Shown: one piece after another, positions 41,276 to 50,666 of the stretch
How the letters are laid out: each line of letters begins with the position of its first letter
Position numbering within the stretch: the stretch's first letter is position 1
Source: Rubrobacter indicoceani
Lineage (GTDB): Bacteria > Actinomycetota > Rubrobacteria > Rubrobacterales > Rubrobacteraceae
Assembly: GCF_003568865.1 (NCBI RefSeq)
Contig: NZ_CP031115.1
Coordinates: 496,001 to 560,000 of the forward strand
DNA: 64,000 nt
Direction of reading: 5' to 3'
Position numbers and translations under genes: made by a program
Notes under the pieces: model-generated
The model's database searches: none
Seen by the model: the letters and a program-made list of their open reading frames with translations, nothing else
Told to the model about the DNA's origin: nothing

Positions 41276-42034
41276 TCAGGGTTTTCGGCCCGTCAGCCAC
41301 CGGTATTCTTCCGCTTCGCGTCCGGCCTGCTCTCTGAGGTTTTCCGGGGCTTCGAGGAAGTCCCTGCCGTACCGTTTCCGGGCGAGTTCCAGGGAGATGG
41401 TAAGGCAGGCTTCCCGGACGACCCGCTCGGCCCCGACGGTCATCTCCCTCGGGTAGAAGCGGTACGCCCGGTCTTCTCTGAGGCCGACCTTCGGGGCACG
41501 TTCTTTTCTGGAGCGTATTCGCCGCTCCCAGCGTTTGCGCAGCTCGGCTATCTGCGGTGAGTCCGGCGCGACGGTGAGCGGACCGGCCTCGAAGTCGTCT
41601 TCGGGAGTGAACCCGAAGGAGTCCTCGAAGACCTTTGTGCTGCGTCCCGCACCCTTGCCGAGCAGGTACTCGTACTCGCTGCGGAGCAGGACAAGCTGCG
41701 CATCGTAGTAGGCCGCAAGCCCGTTTGCCCCGGGCCGCCCGGCGTCGAGGCCGAGCGCGGCGAGCGAAGCCGCTATCGAGGCCTCCCGGCGACGCATCGC
41801 GGCGCGCTCCAGAAGGAACTTGAACAGCCCGGCGAAAACCCCGAGCAGAAGCGGGATAAGCGGGGCGTACACCCCGGCCCACGCCGTCCCGAAGAGCGGC
41901 GCGGAGAGCAGGACCAGCGCGCCCGAGACAAGCGTAACCGTAAAGCCGAGCCGGACCGAGCGACCGGCCGTCGAGGCCGCCCGCGAGTAGAGGCGGGCAA
42001 GGCTGTACCAGAGGGCCAGAGCCTCGTTTGTCAT
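41276..42034 (-). CDS. Membrane protein of unknown function with a long soluble domain
   Basis: About 252 residues. Two membrane helices (LGFTVTLVSGALVLLSAPLFG, then YAPLIPLLLGVFAGLFKFLLE) are followed by a soluble region rich in Arg and Glu with DSFGFTPEDDFEAG. I recognise no family. Start is uncertain: the ATG chosen begins MTNEAL; a GTG 45 bases upstream is possible. Confidence 0.55.
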   Translation of the reverse strand: MTNEALALWYSLARLYSRAASTAGRSVRLGFTVTLVSGALVLLSAPLFGTAWAGVYAPLIPLLLGVFAGLFKFLLERAAMRRREASIAASLAALGLDAGRPGANGLAAYYDAQLVLLRSEYEYLLGKGAGRSTKVFEDSFGFTPEDDFEAGPLTVAPDSPQIAELRKRWERRIRSRKERAPKVGLREDRAYRFYPREMTVGAERVVREACLTISLELARKRYGRDFLEAPENLREQAGREAEEYRWLTGRKP

Positions 42035-42112
42035 TTCGCCCGGGGGCGGGTGCGACCCGGAGAGTTCGGAACCTTCCACGTGCTAGATTCTAACCGCGAT
42101 GGTGAACAGGAT

Positions 42113-42679
42113 ATGACAAAGAGGTTGCCCGGCCTCATCTCCAACGTCGCCAACCCGTTTGTGATCTTCACCGCGCTCTACGCCGCGACGACGTTTTCCT
42201 ACGCCGGGCCCGTCGGGCGGGCCGCGCTCTACCTCGGGCTCGAGCTGCTCGCCGCCGCGTCCGTCGCGGGTTACGTTCTCCGGCTCCGGCGGCGCAGAGA
42301 GGTGGGGGATTTCTGGATATCGACCCGGAGAGAACGCCTGGTCCCCGCCCTTGTCCTGCTCGCCTCGTTTGTCGCGCTGCTTGCGGCCCTTGCCTTCACC
42401 AAGGCCCCCCCGGAACTCTTTCGGGCGACGCTCTCGATGGGCCTCGCCGCCGCGACCGTCGCCGCCCTGACGACCTTCTGGAAGGCCAGCGCGCACTCGG
42501 CCGTCGCCGGACACGCCGCCGTTGCGGGGACCATCCTGCTCGGGGTCTTCGGTCTTCCGTTTGTCGGTCTGCTCCCGCTCGTGGGCTGGGCGCGTGTGGC
42601 GCAGAAGGCCCATACGCTCGCCCAGGTCCTTGTCGGGGTCGGGGTCGGCTCTTTGCTGGCCGGGCTTTTCCTTCTCTGA
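42113..42679 (+). CDS. PAP2-like membrane protein
   Basis: A 188-residue protein with about five membrane helices. The segment SAHSAVAGHAAVAG and the following LVGWARVAQKAHTLAQVLVGVGVGSLLAG look like motifs 2 and 3 of the PAP2 phosphatase superfamily (SGH, then R...H). The first motif (KxxxxxxRP) appears only as a loose equivalent near ISTRRERLVP. It is likely a lipid phosphatase relative or an inactive member. Confidence 0.6.
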   Translation: MTKRLPGLISNVANPFVIFTALYAATTFSYAGPVGRAALYLGLELLAAASVAGYVLRLRRRREVGDFWISTRRERLVPALVLLASFVALLAALAFTKAPPELFRATLSMGLAAATVAALTTFWKASAHSAVAGHAAVAGTILLGVFGLPFVGLLPLVGWARVAQKAHTLAQVLVGVGVGSLLAGLFLL

Positions 42680-43005
42680 AAAGACCCGCAGAACCGAGCC
42701 TGCCCCCCGTCCGAGAAGGGGCCATGCACACAAAACTCTTTGAACCATTTGTGTCAGGTGCGATGTTTTTCCCGACGACCCCGCATCGAGGACGGGCCGA
42801 GGGCTTCGGTCATATCCGACGTTGCGAAAAGGTCTCTGTAAAGCCTTTGCAGAACGCGGGGAAAGCCGGGGGATGCCCGGGATTTCCGGGGCAGAAGAGA
42901 AAAACCCCTAGAGGGGCTTGCTCTATCCACCGGCGTCGGTCTCCGGAACAACGCGGTGAAATAAAGGCGTATCCTTCCGGGTAAACAGGTTTCGCGTTTG
43001 AGGCG
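42680..43005. other. 326-base gap upstream of the sugar porter gene
   Basis: I see no gene. A GC hairpin (CCGGGGGATGCCCGGG) lies near 42868-42883 and short AT-rich segments near 42730 and 42955. It probably contains the sugar porter promoter and leader; no riboswitch or attenuator is recognisable. Confidence 0.35.
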
Positions 43006-44439
43006 ATGCCGGTAGCCTGGAAAGCGGGGGAAGAATGGAACGAGGGGAACGGCTCGGGACAAAGCTCCGGGCGGGATGAGGAGCAGGAAGATTACAACAC
43101 CGCGTTCGTGGTCGTGGTGGCGTTCGTGGCGGCCCTCGGAGGGCTGCTATTCGGCTACGACACGGGGGTTATCTCCGGGGCGCTGCCGTTTATAGACAAC
43201 GACTTCGGGCTCTCGCCGCTCGCCTCGGGGCTTGTGGTCAGCTCGTTGCTCGTCGGGGCGATGGTGGGGGCCGGGTTTGCCGGGAGGCTCGCCGATACGC
43301 TGGGCCGGAGAAGAGTGGTCCTTATCGCGGCCGTGATCTTCGCCTTCGGGGCCATCGGGGCGGGGCTGGCTCCGGCGGTGTGGGTCCTGATCGCTTTCCG
43401 GGTCGTCCTCGGCGTCGCGGTCGGGGCCGCGTCGGTGATGGTCCCGCTCTACATCTCCGAGATGTCCCCGACGCCGGTGCGCGGAACGCTCTCGTCGCTG
43501 TTTCAGCTTGCTATCACGATCGGGATTCTGCTCGCCTACGTCATCAACTACCTTCTTGCGGGGGCGGAGGCGTGGAGAGCCATGCTGCTTTTGGCGTTCG
43601 TGCCGTCGGTGGGGCTGTTTATCGGGATTTACTTTCTGCCGGAGACCCCGCGCTGGCTTGTAAGCCACGGCTTTATAGAGCGGGCGCGGCGGGTTCTCCG
43701 GCGCATCTACGGCGACGCGAACGTCGAGGGCGAGGTGGAGCGCATCCGCCGGGTCGAGCGGCAGGAGCGCAGCAACGAGTCGGGCCTCGCGGAGCTGCTC
43801 TCCCCGGTTGTCCGTCCGATGCTCATAGTCGGGCTCGGCCTCGCGGTTTTCCAGCAGTTTGTCGGGATAAACACCATCATCTACTACGCACCGACGATCA
43901 TCGGCGAGACCGGCCTCGCGACGCAGACCGCGATCCTCGCGACCGTCGGGGTCGGCCTCGTGAACTTCCTGATGACCTTTGTCGCCATCTACCTCATCGA
44001 CCGGGTTGGAAGGAAACCGCTGCTCATCTTCGGGCTTATCGGGATGATAGCGAGCCTTTTGCTTTTGGCGGGCGGCTTCTTTGTCGGCGGTCTCGAAGGC
44101 GCGCCCGCGTGGCTGACGATAACGGGGCTTCTGCTCTACATCGCCTCGTTTGCGGCGACGTTCGGCCCGGTGATGTGGGTGATGCTCCCCGAGATCTTCC
44201 CGCTGCACGTTCGCGGGGCGGGGACGGGGGTCTCGACGATCGGCAACTGGGGCGCGAACTTTATCGTGTCGCTGATGTTCCCGGTGCTGGCGGCGGCTAT
44301 CGGCCTCACCTTCGTCTTCGGGCTTCTGGCGGTTATCTCCGTCGGCGCGCTGATCTTTATCATCGTCCTTGTCCCGGAGACAAAGGGCAGGAGCCTGGAG
44401 CAGATCGAAGCCGACCTCCGCGACTCGGTCGTGGGGTAG
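43006..44439 (+). CDS. Sugar porter (MFS) family transporter
   Basis: A 477-residue, 12-helix transporter. It has GGLLFGYDTGVISGALP in helix 1, GRLADTLGRRRVVL (loop 2-3 motif), PETPRWLVSHG after helix 6, QQFVGINTIIYYAPTI in helix 7 and PETKGRSLEQIE after helix 12, all sugar-porter signatures. The QQxxGINxxxYY segment indicates hexose, pentose or inositol as substrate, probably with protons. The N-terminal 30 residues are acidic and unconserved, so the true start may be later. Confidence 0.94.
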   Translation: MPVAWKAGEEWNEGNGSGQSSGRDEEQEDYNTAFVVVVAFVAALGGLLFGYDTGVISGALPFIDNDFGLSPLASGLVVSSLLVGAMVGAGFAGRLADTLGRRRVVLIAAVIFAFGAIGAGLAPAVWVLIAFRVVLGVAVGAASVMVPLYISEMSPTPVRGTLSSLFQLAITIGILLAYVINYLLAGAEAWRAMLLLAFVPSVGLFIGIYFLPETPRWLVSHGFIERARRVLRRIYGDANVEGEVERIRRVERQERSNESGLAELLSPVVRPMLIVGLGLAVFQQFVGINTIIYYAPTIIGETGLATQTAILATVGVGLVNFLMTFVAIYLIDRVGRKPLLIFGLIGMIASLLLLAGGFFVGGLEGAPAWLTITGLLLYIASFAATFGPVMWVMLPEIFPLHVRGAGTGVSTIGNWGANFIVSLMFPVLAAAIGLTFVFGLLAVISVGALIFIIVLVPETKGRSLEQIEADLRDSVVG

Positions 44440-44510
44440 GCTTAAAGAAAAGTCGGAAAGGCCGCAAGGACGAACCGGAGAATACGTTCCCGACGACGGG
44501 CTTCGGGTTT

Positions 44511-45203
44511 CTAGCCCCGCAGAAAGCCGCCGAGAGCTTCGTTGACTTCCTGCGGGCGTTCGAGCGTCGAGAGATGGCCGCACTTTTCCAGAACGCGCAG
44601 CGTTGTGTTCGGGATACCCCCGGCGAGTTCTTCGTGGACTTCGGGCGGGGTGAGAGCATCGTCTCCGCCGCAGAGTACGAGCGTCGGGCAGGTGATGTTC
44701 GGCAGGTCGGGGCGGGAATCGGGGCGGGCCATTATGGCCGTCTGCTGACGCGCGAACGCTTCGGTTCCGGTGTCTACTCCCATCTGCACCACGAGCGAGA
44801 CGAGTTTTTCGTCCTGCATCCGGCTTCCGTGCAGGAGCTTCTCCGGCATCCCCTCTGCGACCTCCTGAAACTTCCCGGACTTCGCCGCCTCTACAAGCTC
44901 CGTGCGCGTCTCTTTCTGCTCGGCGGAGTCGGGCCGGGCCGAAGTATCGAGCAGGGCGAGCTTCTCTACGCGCTCCGGTGCCCGTCGCATCACTTCGAGC
45001 GCGACGTAGCCGCCCATCGAAAGACCTGCCAAGTGAAATTTCTCCGGCGCGTCCGCCAGAAGCCGCTTCGCCATTTCCCCTACCGAAGCGTCCTGCGAAA
45101 CGTCCGCTACAAGAAAGTCGAAGTCGTTTTCGAGGGCCGCCATCTGCAGGGCGTAAAGCCGCCGGTCGCAGAGCAGGCCGGGTATAAGTACAAGGTTTTT
45201 CAT
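44511..45203 (-). CDS. Alpha/beta hydrolase
   Basis: A 230-residue compact alpha/beta hydrolase. It has LVLIPGLLCDRRLY, the nucleophile elbow LAGLSMGGYVAL with Ser near residue 63, LVLCGGDDALTPP for the acid and EKCGHLSTLERPQEV with the catalytic His. It resembles esterase or MenH-like small hydrolases. It lies between the sugar porter and the restriction island with no sign of functional linkage. Confidence 0.88.
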   Translation of the reverse strand: MKNLVLIPGLLCDRRLYALQMAALENDFDFLVADVSQDASVGEMAKRLLADAPEKFHLAGLSMGGYVALEVMRRAPERVEKLALLDTSARPDSAEQKETRTELVEAAKSGKFQEVAEGMPEKLLHGSRMQDEKLVSLVVQMGVDTGTEAFARQQTAIMARPDSRPDLPNITCPTLVLCGGDDALTPPEVHEELAGGIPNTTLRVLEKCGHLSTLERPQEVNEALGGFLRG

Positions 45204-45249
45204 GGCGGAGCCGCCTTTCGCTGTCTGGTTGCCGGCTTACGAACAGAGG

Positions 45250-47892
45250 CTACAGCTCGCGGGCGTCGGTGGCGACGGCGTAGTCCACGTCGAGTTCGTG
45301 GAAGTGCGCTGCGCCACAGTTTATCTTCACGTTCTCTTCGGGACGGCGTCGGTTTTCATCGAGGTCGGACTTGGTCTCCCGGACAAGGTAGAGTTTTTCT
45401 TTCCCGCCCTTCTGTTTCACTACGGCCCAGTCCGGGTTGTAGCCGCCTGCCGGGGTCGCTATCTTAAACCAGCTCGGGAGCTTGACGAAGAGCTTTACGT
45501 CTTCGAGCGTGTCGAGGTCATGGGCGAACCGCTTTTCGGTTTCCGAATCGTATTCGATGGCGTCGTAGATGGATTTCTTTACGTCGAGCATCCGCTCCCT
45601 GTAGCCTTCGATCTCCCGCTCTTCGAACTCGAACAGGTCGTATTCGGATGATCCCCCGGTAAGTTTCTCGTACTTTATGTCGGTTACCGTGAGGTCGTCG
45701 AGGGTCTTTCGAATAGAGCGGGCGGCGGCGTCCATGAACGCCTGGGGGTTTGTGCGAGCGTCGGCAAGACGGGTGGATTCTATGAGGATCTTCGAGATCG
45801 TCGTCCGCGTAAGCTCGGTCTCCTGCTGGATGTAGCCGAGGAGATCCGGGATGCGCGCCGTGTCGTAGAAAGCGGACTCTTCGCGGAACGAGAGCAGGCT
45901 TGTCCCGACTCCCCGCTCCGTGATGTCCACCGAACGCTTCTCGGTTGCGATCTTCGGCGGGCTGACGGGTGGCATGTCCCGGAGTGCGTCGGCGGCTTTT
46001 GCGATCAACTCTTCCGTATCGTAGGCGACGGAGTAGCGGGTCTTTGACTTGATCTTCTCCCACAGCTTGACGAAATCCTCGTTCTGCCGCCAGCCGTCTT
46101 TGAGGTGCGCCTTCTTCCGCTCGCGGCGATTGACGATGCGGCCCTCGAAGGTGACGCCGGTCTCTTCCTCGATCTCGGTCTGAAGGGCCGAGGCGAACTC
46201 GGCGTAGCTCTCGTTTGCGACGACGGTCAGACGGTTCATTACCGGGTCGAAGGACCGCTCCCCGGAAGCGTCAACCGGGAGCCGGAGGCCGCGCCCTATC
46301 TCCTGCCGCTTCCTTGTCTCGGACTTCGACTCGTTGAGCGTGCAGATCTGAAAAACATTCGGGTTGTCCCAGCCTTCCCGCAACGCCGAATGCGAGAAGA
46401 TGAACCGGAGCGGCTCGTCTGTCGAAAGAAGTCGTTCCTTGTCTTTCATTATGAGTCTGTAGGCTTCGTTGTCCTGTTCGTTCTTGGTTTTCTCGCGGGT
46501 TTCTTTGGCATTCCCTTTCTTATCCTCAGCGAAATACCCATCGTGGACCTGCTCGACCGGAAGCGGTTCGAGGACGGCGTAGTGCGGTCTCTTGGACAGC
46601 TCTTCGTAAGACTCGATAAACCAGGTGCGGATCTTGCCGTCCTCGCCGGTGTAGTTGGCGACGCGGTCTATAAAGAAAAGTGACAGCACCTTCAGCCGCT
46701 TCTCCGGCGGGAGCGTTCGGTGTATTCGAAGCTCTTTGTCGAGGTGTTCTCTGACCGTCTCGAAGACCTGAACGCGCATCCGGTCGTCGCGGTTGTCCCC
46801 GACGGTTTCGCCTTCGTAGACGACCTCGCCGTTTGTGAACGAGATGTAGCCGCTTCCGTAGTCTATGCTGTCTATCCGGTAGCCCTCGTAGATATCCCGC
46901 TCGCCGGAGAGCGTGTAAAGGTCGCCGCTCCCGCCGACGGTAACGGTCTTCCGCTTCGGGACGGAGCCTTTCTTTGTGTCGCGGGCGTCTATCGTGAGCT
47001 TCGCCGTTATCTTCGACTTCGTGCGGTTGATCCCGTCAACGCTTATGTACGGTCGGTTGAAATCCGCTTCGTCCATGACCGACGCGACCTCGATGCGCTT
47101 TACGAGCTTCATGTCGTAGGCGTCAACCGGGCTCAGGCGGTAGACGGGGTTGTAGAGGTTCCGGTGCGTTGCGGAGTATCGCAGGGTGCATAAAGGGTTG
47201 AGGCTCGCGATGGCCTCCCTTGCCGGGCCGCTCTCCATGTTCTGGGGTTCATCCATTATTACCACCGGGTTGGTTGCGCGGATGAAGTCTACGGGCTTGT
47301 GGCCGGAGAGTCGGTCGTCCTCGCGGTGGATGACGTTCGAAGCCTTCTTGTTGAAAGCGTCTATGTTGATTATAAGGATCTGAAGCTCGTTGGACGTTGC
47401 GAACTGCCTGAGGCCCGATACGCGCTTCGAGTCGTAGACCTGATAATCCATCGGCTCGGCCCCGAAGAGCTTTCGGAAGTGATCGCGCATAAGCTCGATG
47501 CTGGTCTTTACGCCCTCGCGAATGGCGACGCTCGGAACCGCAATAACGAACTTGTTGAAGCCGTACCTGGCGTGCAGCTCGTGGATGGTTCTCAGGTAAA
47601 CGTAGGTCTTTCCCGTCCCGGTCTCCATCTCGGTCGTGAAATCCAGCGATTCCAGCGTCTTCGAGCGGACGATGCCGTTCCGCCCCTGCACCGCTCGCAG
47701 GTTTTCGAGTACCTTCTCCTCCGGCACGGACAGACGGTTGCCGAAGCCGAGTTCTCCCATGAGTTCCCCGGTCCCCGCCGAGAGGCCGACCTCGAACTGC
47801 CCCCGGGCGAGCGGCTGGCCGTCAAAGAGGTCGAGGATAGAGTTCACCGCGTCTAACTGATATTGCTGCTGACCGTCGAACTGTATCTTCAT
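45250..47892 (-). CDS. res: Type III restriction enzyme, Res subunit
   Basis: An 880-residue Res protein. The helicase part has Walker A ETGTGKTYVYLRTI at about residue 95, Walker B VVIMDEPQNMES (DEPQ), and FSHSALREGWDNPNVFQICTLNESKSETRKRQEIGRGLRLPVD for motifs V-VI. The C-terminal endonuclease reads NPDWAVVKQKGGKEKLYLVRETKSD (PD...ExK type). It cleaves DNA after translocation from unmodified sites together with Mod. Mod lies upstream on the same strand but is separated by an opposite-strand toxin-antitoxin locus. Confidence 0.95.
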   Translation of the reverse strand: MKIQFDGQQQYQLDAVNSILDLFDGQPLARGQFEVGLSAGTGELMGELGFGNRLSVPEEKVLENLRAVQGRNGIVRSKTLESLDFTTEMETGTGKTYVYLRTIHELHARYGFNKFVIAVPSVAIREGVKTSIELMRDHFRKLFGAEPMDYQVYDSKRVSGLRQFATSNELQILIINIDAFNKKASNVIHREDDRLSGHKPVDFIRATNPVVIMDEPQNMESGPAREAIASLNPLCTLRYSATHRNLYNPVYRLSPVDAYDMKLVKRIEVASVMDEADFNRPYISVDGINRTKSKITAKLTIDARDTKKGSVPKRKTVTVGGSGDLYTLSGERDIYEGYRIDSIDYGSGYISFTNGEVVYEGETVGDNRDDRMRVQVFETVREHLDKELRIHRTLPPEKRLKVLSLFFIDRVANYTGEDGKIRTWFIESYEELSKRPHYAVLEPLPVEQVHDGYFAEDKKGNAKETREKTKNEQDNEAYRLIMKDKERLLSTDEPLRFIFSHSALREGWDNPNVFQICTLNESKSETRKRQEIGRGLRLPVDASGERSFDPVMNRLTVVANESYAEFASALQTEIEEETGVTFEGRIVNRRERKKAHLKDGWRQNEDFVKLWEKIKSKTRYSVAYDTEELIAKAADALRDMPPVSPPKIATEKRSVDITERGVGTSLLSFREESAFYDTARIPDLLGYIQQETELTRTTISKILIESTRLADARTNPQAFMDAAARSIRKTLDDLTVTDIKYEKLTGGSSEYDLFEFEEREIEGYRERMLDVKKSIYDAIEYDSETEKRFAHDLDTLEDVKLFVKLPSWFKIATPAGGYNPDWAVVKQKGGKEKLYLVRETKSDLDENRRRPEENVKINCGAAHFHELDVDYAVATDAREL

Positions 47893-47946
47893 CCCAAAGT
47901 TCCCCTCTGGTCGCGCATGTTACACCCGTACGATAATCCACGAACC

Positions 47947-48204
47947 ATGACGAAGATCATACAGATAGAAAACGTCTCGGACGACCTCCACCGAAAACTG
48001 GAAGAACGCGCCGCCGAACGAGGCGTCTCGCTCCCGGAATACGTGCTTTCGGAGATCGAAGAAACAACCGCAAAGAAGCCGACGATGAAAGAGTGGCTGG
48101 AGCAGGTCGCAAGCCGGGATGAAGCCGTGAACATCTCCACCGAATCTGTCGTCAAAGACATTCGCCGGATGCGCGAAGAGAATGACATCAGCAACCCCGG
48201 ATAA
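47947..48204 (+). CDS. VapB/FitA-type ribbon-helix-helix antitoxin
   Basis: An 85-residue antitoxin. IIQIENVSDDLHRKLEERAAERGVSLPEYVLSEIEE is the ribbon-helix-helix fold typical of VapB/FitA; the C-terminal half (TMKEWLEQVAS...) would wrap the toxin. The ATG 47947 is chosen because the motif starts there, although the frame is open upstream. It diverges from res with 54 bases between them and is followed 3 bases later by the PIN gene. Confidence 0.82.
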   Translation: MTKIIQIENVSDDLHRKLEERAAERGVSLPEYVLSEIEETTAKKPTMKEWLEQVASRDEAVNISTESVVKDIRRMREENDISNPG

Positions 48205-48207
48205 GTT

Positions 48208-48606
48208 GTGATTATCCTCGACGCCTCCGCGCTAGTTCCGGTTCTCCTGAACACGCCCGAAATATCTTAAGTGGTGCAGCGCAGGATCGTCGCCTCCGAG
48301 GGCGATGCACACGTCCGGCATGTCTTCGATCTCGAAGTGATGAGCGTGCTGCGACGCATATACTTCGCCGGGCAATTTACCGAAGAGCGGGCGGATAGAG
48401 CTTTGTACCGCCTCGAAACCATCAACATCACCCGGCACTCACACGCACCGTTCCTCCGACGCATCCGGGAACCCCGGCACAACGTTACGGCCTACGAGGC
48501 GGCGTACATCGCCCTCGCCGAAACGCTCGATGCGCCGCTCGTTACCTTGGACGGACGGCTCGCCGGGGCTTCGGAGCTTCGGGTGCGGGTCGAGGTCGTC
48601 GGTTAG
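48208..48606 (+). pseudogene. VapC-type PIN-domain toxin interrupted by an in-frame TAA
   Basis: GTG 48208 starts IILDASALVPVLLNTPEIS, the PIN N terminus with the first acidic residue, then TAA at 48268-48270 stops it at codon 21. The same frame continues with ASEGDAHVRHVFDLEVMSVLRRI, YEAAYIALAETLDAPLVTLDGRLAG and the remaining acidic residues. The downstream part could start at a GTG right after the stop, but would lack the first catalytic Asp. The toxin is therefore probably inactive while the antitoxin is intact. A sequencing error is possible. Confidence 0.78.
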
Positions 48607-48665
48607 TTGCTGGTGAATAGAAAAATACTACCCACCAGCAACTGACAGCCCGAAACCCGTCTCGG

Positions 48666-50561
48666 CTACAGCGTCCTGAACTCTATTCCGGCGTCGCGCA
48701 TCTGAAGCGCGGTGTTTGTCTTGAGCGGGTCGTCGCCGTCAAAGGCGGCATCTAAACAGATGAAGCGTCCCGGCTGCGGCTCCAGGGCGGCGACGGCTTT
48801 TACGGTCCGGTCGTTTATGGTCTCTGCGAGGTGAACTACCAACAGGCCGTCGGCGACGGAGTAGGCGGTCTGTCCGGCGAGGTCTACCGGGCGGACTCCG
48901 GCGGTGAGGGGGAGATCAAGCCCGGCCTTTAGCAGCACTTCGTAGAGGATGTCTTCCTCGGTGCGGCCCGGAACGACGTTCTCCGCGAAAGCTTCGAGCT
49001 GCGCGGCCAGCCCGGCCTCGTCGGTGGGGGCGTTCTCCGCGTCCCAGACCTTGAAGTTGCTGGACGTGAGCCGGAACGACCGGAAGCCTCTGTCCTGCTT
49101 TGCGGTGGAGCCGTTGCTTTCGGGGAGTCTGCCTTCGTCTTCGGCGTTTAGTTTCTGGATCACGCGCCGGATACGCTCCCGCCCGATGTCCGCGATGGTC
49201 GGGTAGTCGGGGTTGTTCGTCTTCTCCGGTAGCTGCACCATAATAAACCGCCGGTCGCCCCCGTCCTCTCGGTTCATCTCAAGCACAGCATGCGCCGTCG
49301 TCGCGCTCCCGGCAAAGAAGTCGAGGACGATGTCCGGTTCTTGTCTCTCTCTCCCAGCGATTAGTTTGAGCATTCGTTTGAAGAGTTTGATCGGCTTTGG
49401 TGTATCGAAAGGAGATGCTCCGCTAAATAACGCTTTGGTTTCTAGCGTTGCTTCTTTGTTATGACCGGCGAAGTCAAACGACCACCATGTATTAGGAGTG
49501 GTGCCTTTGCTACTTTCTGAGAGAAATGCTTTCAGCATCGGTCGTCCAGTCCCACTTTTGCCAAACCAGATTCGGTTGTCGTCTATCCACTTGTTGTATT
49601 GTGTTTCAGAACATCTCCAATAGCGTCCTGGCGGTGGATTCACGTCCTTTCCGGCTGGAGTTGTAATTGTAAATTGTCCGGCCATGTACGGTTTGCTTGC
49701 GGACAAATCTTGCGCCCGCCACACTCCACGCGGGTCCTCATCAGGATTCTTATAATCAGACAACTGTTGAGCGGTGCGCTCGATCTTTGAGAGACTGACG
49801 TTCTCTCTTTGTCGTGCATAGAGAAGAACATGATCGTGCATATCTGACATCCATTGAGCCGTTACGTTAGAAACGTATCTTTTCTGCCAGACAATGTTAG
49901 CAATGAAATTTTCTTCCCCAAATATTTCATCCATCATCAGTCGCAGGTTGTGGACTTCGTGGTCGTCTATGCTGATGAAAATTACGCCGTCTTCTCTGAG
50001 CAGGTTTCTTGCAAGGAAGAGGCGCGGGTATATCATGTTGAGCCATCTGGAGTGGAGCCGTCCGGCGGTCTCGGTGGTGGTGGAGAGCTTTGCGCCGTTC
50101 TCGTCGGTCTGACCGGAGTAGCGGAGGTAGTCTTCTATCCCCTCGCGGAAGTTGTCGGGGTAGATGAATTCGTTTCCGGTGTTGTAGGGTGGGTCTATGT
50201 AGATCATCTTCACCCGCCCGTGATAGCCCTTCTGCAAGAGCTTCAATACCTCAAGGTTGTCCCCCTCGATAAACACGTTCTCCGTCTCATCGAAAGCCAC
50301 CGAACCCTCCCGGTCCGGCGTAAGCGTTCCAACGCTCCTCGTCTGGACGTTCCTTATCGCCCCGGACTTCCCCGCCCACGAAAGACCGTACCGCTCCCGC
50401 CCGTCCTCGACACTCTCACCGAGCGCGGCTCGCAGCTTCTCGAAGTCTATCCGCCCCTCCGTAAACGACTCCGGCACGAGTTCCTTCAGGCCGGAGAGCC
50501 TTTCGGAAAGCACGTCTTCGGAGAGCAGCGGAATGCGTGTATCTGCGGTCGGGTCGGTCAT
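48666..50561 (-). CDS. mod: Type III restriction-modification methyltransferase, Mod subunit
   Basis: A 631-residue adenine-N6 methyltransferase of the beta class. Motif IV IYIDPPYNTGNEF comes first (about residue 125) and motif I VLDFFAGSATTAHAVLEMN later (about 405), with the target-recognition domain between them. That central part (49350-49900) is visibly AT-richer than the flanks. Mod sets the recognition sequence and protects host DNA. I start at MTDPTADT, preceded by AAAGGA. Its partner Res lies 0.8 kb downstream beyond the VapBC locus. Confidence 0.95.
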   Translation of the reverse strand: MTDPTADTRIPLLSEDVLSERLSGLKELVPESFTEGRIDFEKLRAALGESVEDGRERYGLSWAGKSGAIRNVQTRSVGTLTPDREGSVAFDETENVFIEGDNLEVLKLLQKGYHGRVKMIYIDPPYNTGNEFIYPDNFREGIEDYLRYSGQTDENGAKLSTTTETAGRLHSRWLNMIYPRLFLARNLLREDGVIFISIDDHEVHNLRLMMDEIFGEENFIANIVWQKRYVSNVTAQWMSDMHDHVLLYARQRENVSLSKIERTAQQLSDYKNPDEDPRGVWRAQDLSASKPYMAGQFTITTPAGKDVNPPPGRYWRCSETQYNKWIDDNRIWFGKSGTGRPMLKAFLSESSKGTTPNTWWSFDFAGHNKEATLETKALFSGASPFDTPKPIKLFKRMLKLIAGRERQEPDIVLDFFAGSATTAHAVLEMNREDGGDRRFIMVQLPEKTNNPDYPTIADIGRERIRRVIQKLNAEDEGRLPESNGSTAKQDRGFRSFRLTSSNFKVWDAENAPTDEAGLAAQLEAFAENVVPGRTEEDILYEVLLKAGLDLPLTAGVRPVDLAGQTAYSVADGLLVVHLAETINDRTVKAVAALEPQPGRFICLDAAFDGDDPLKTNTALQMRDAGIEFRTL

Positions 50562-50666
50562 GGAAAAGTCCTTTCGGTCTCGCAATTCTCAAAAAAGACG
50601 CATATGCAAACACCCGCATTCTGACACAGCGGCGCGCTTCGTTTGAGCGTGGGGGATACGCCGGAC

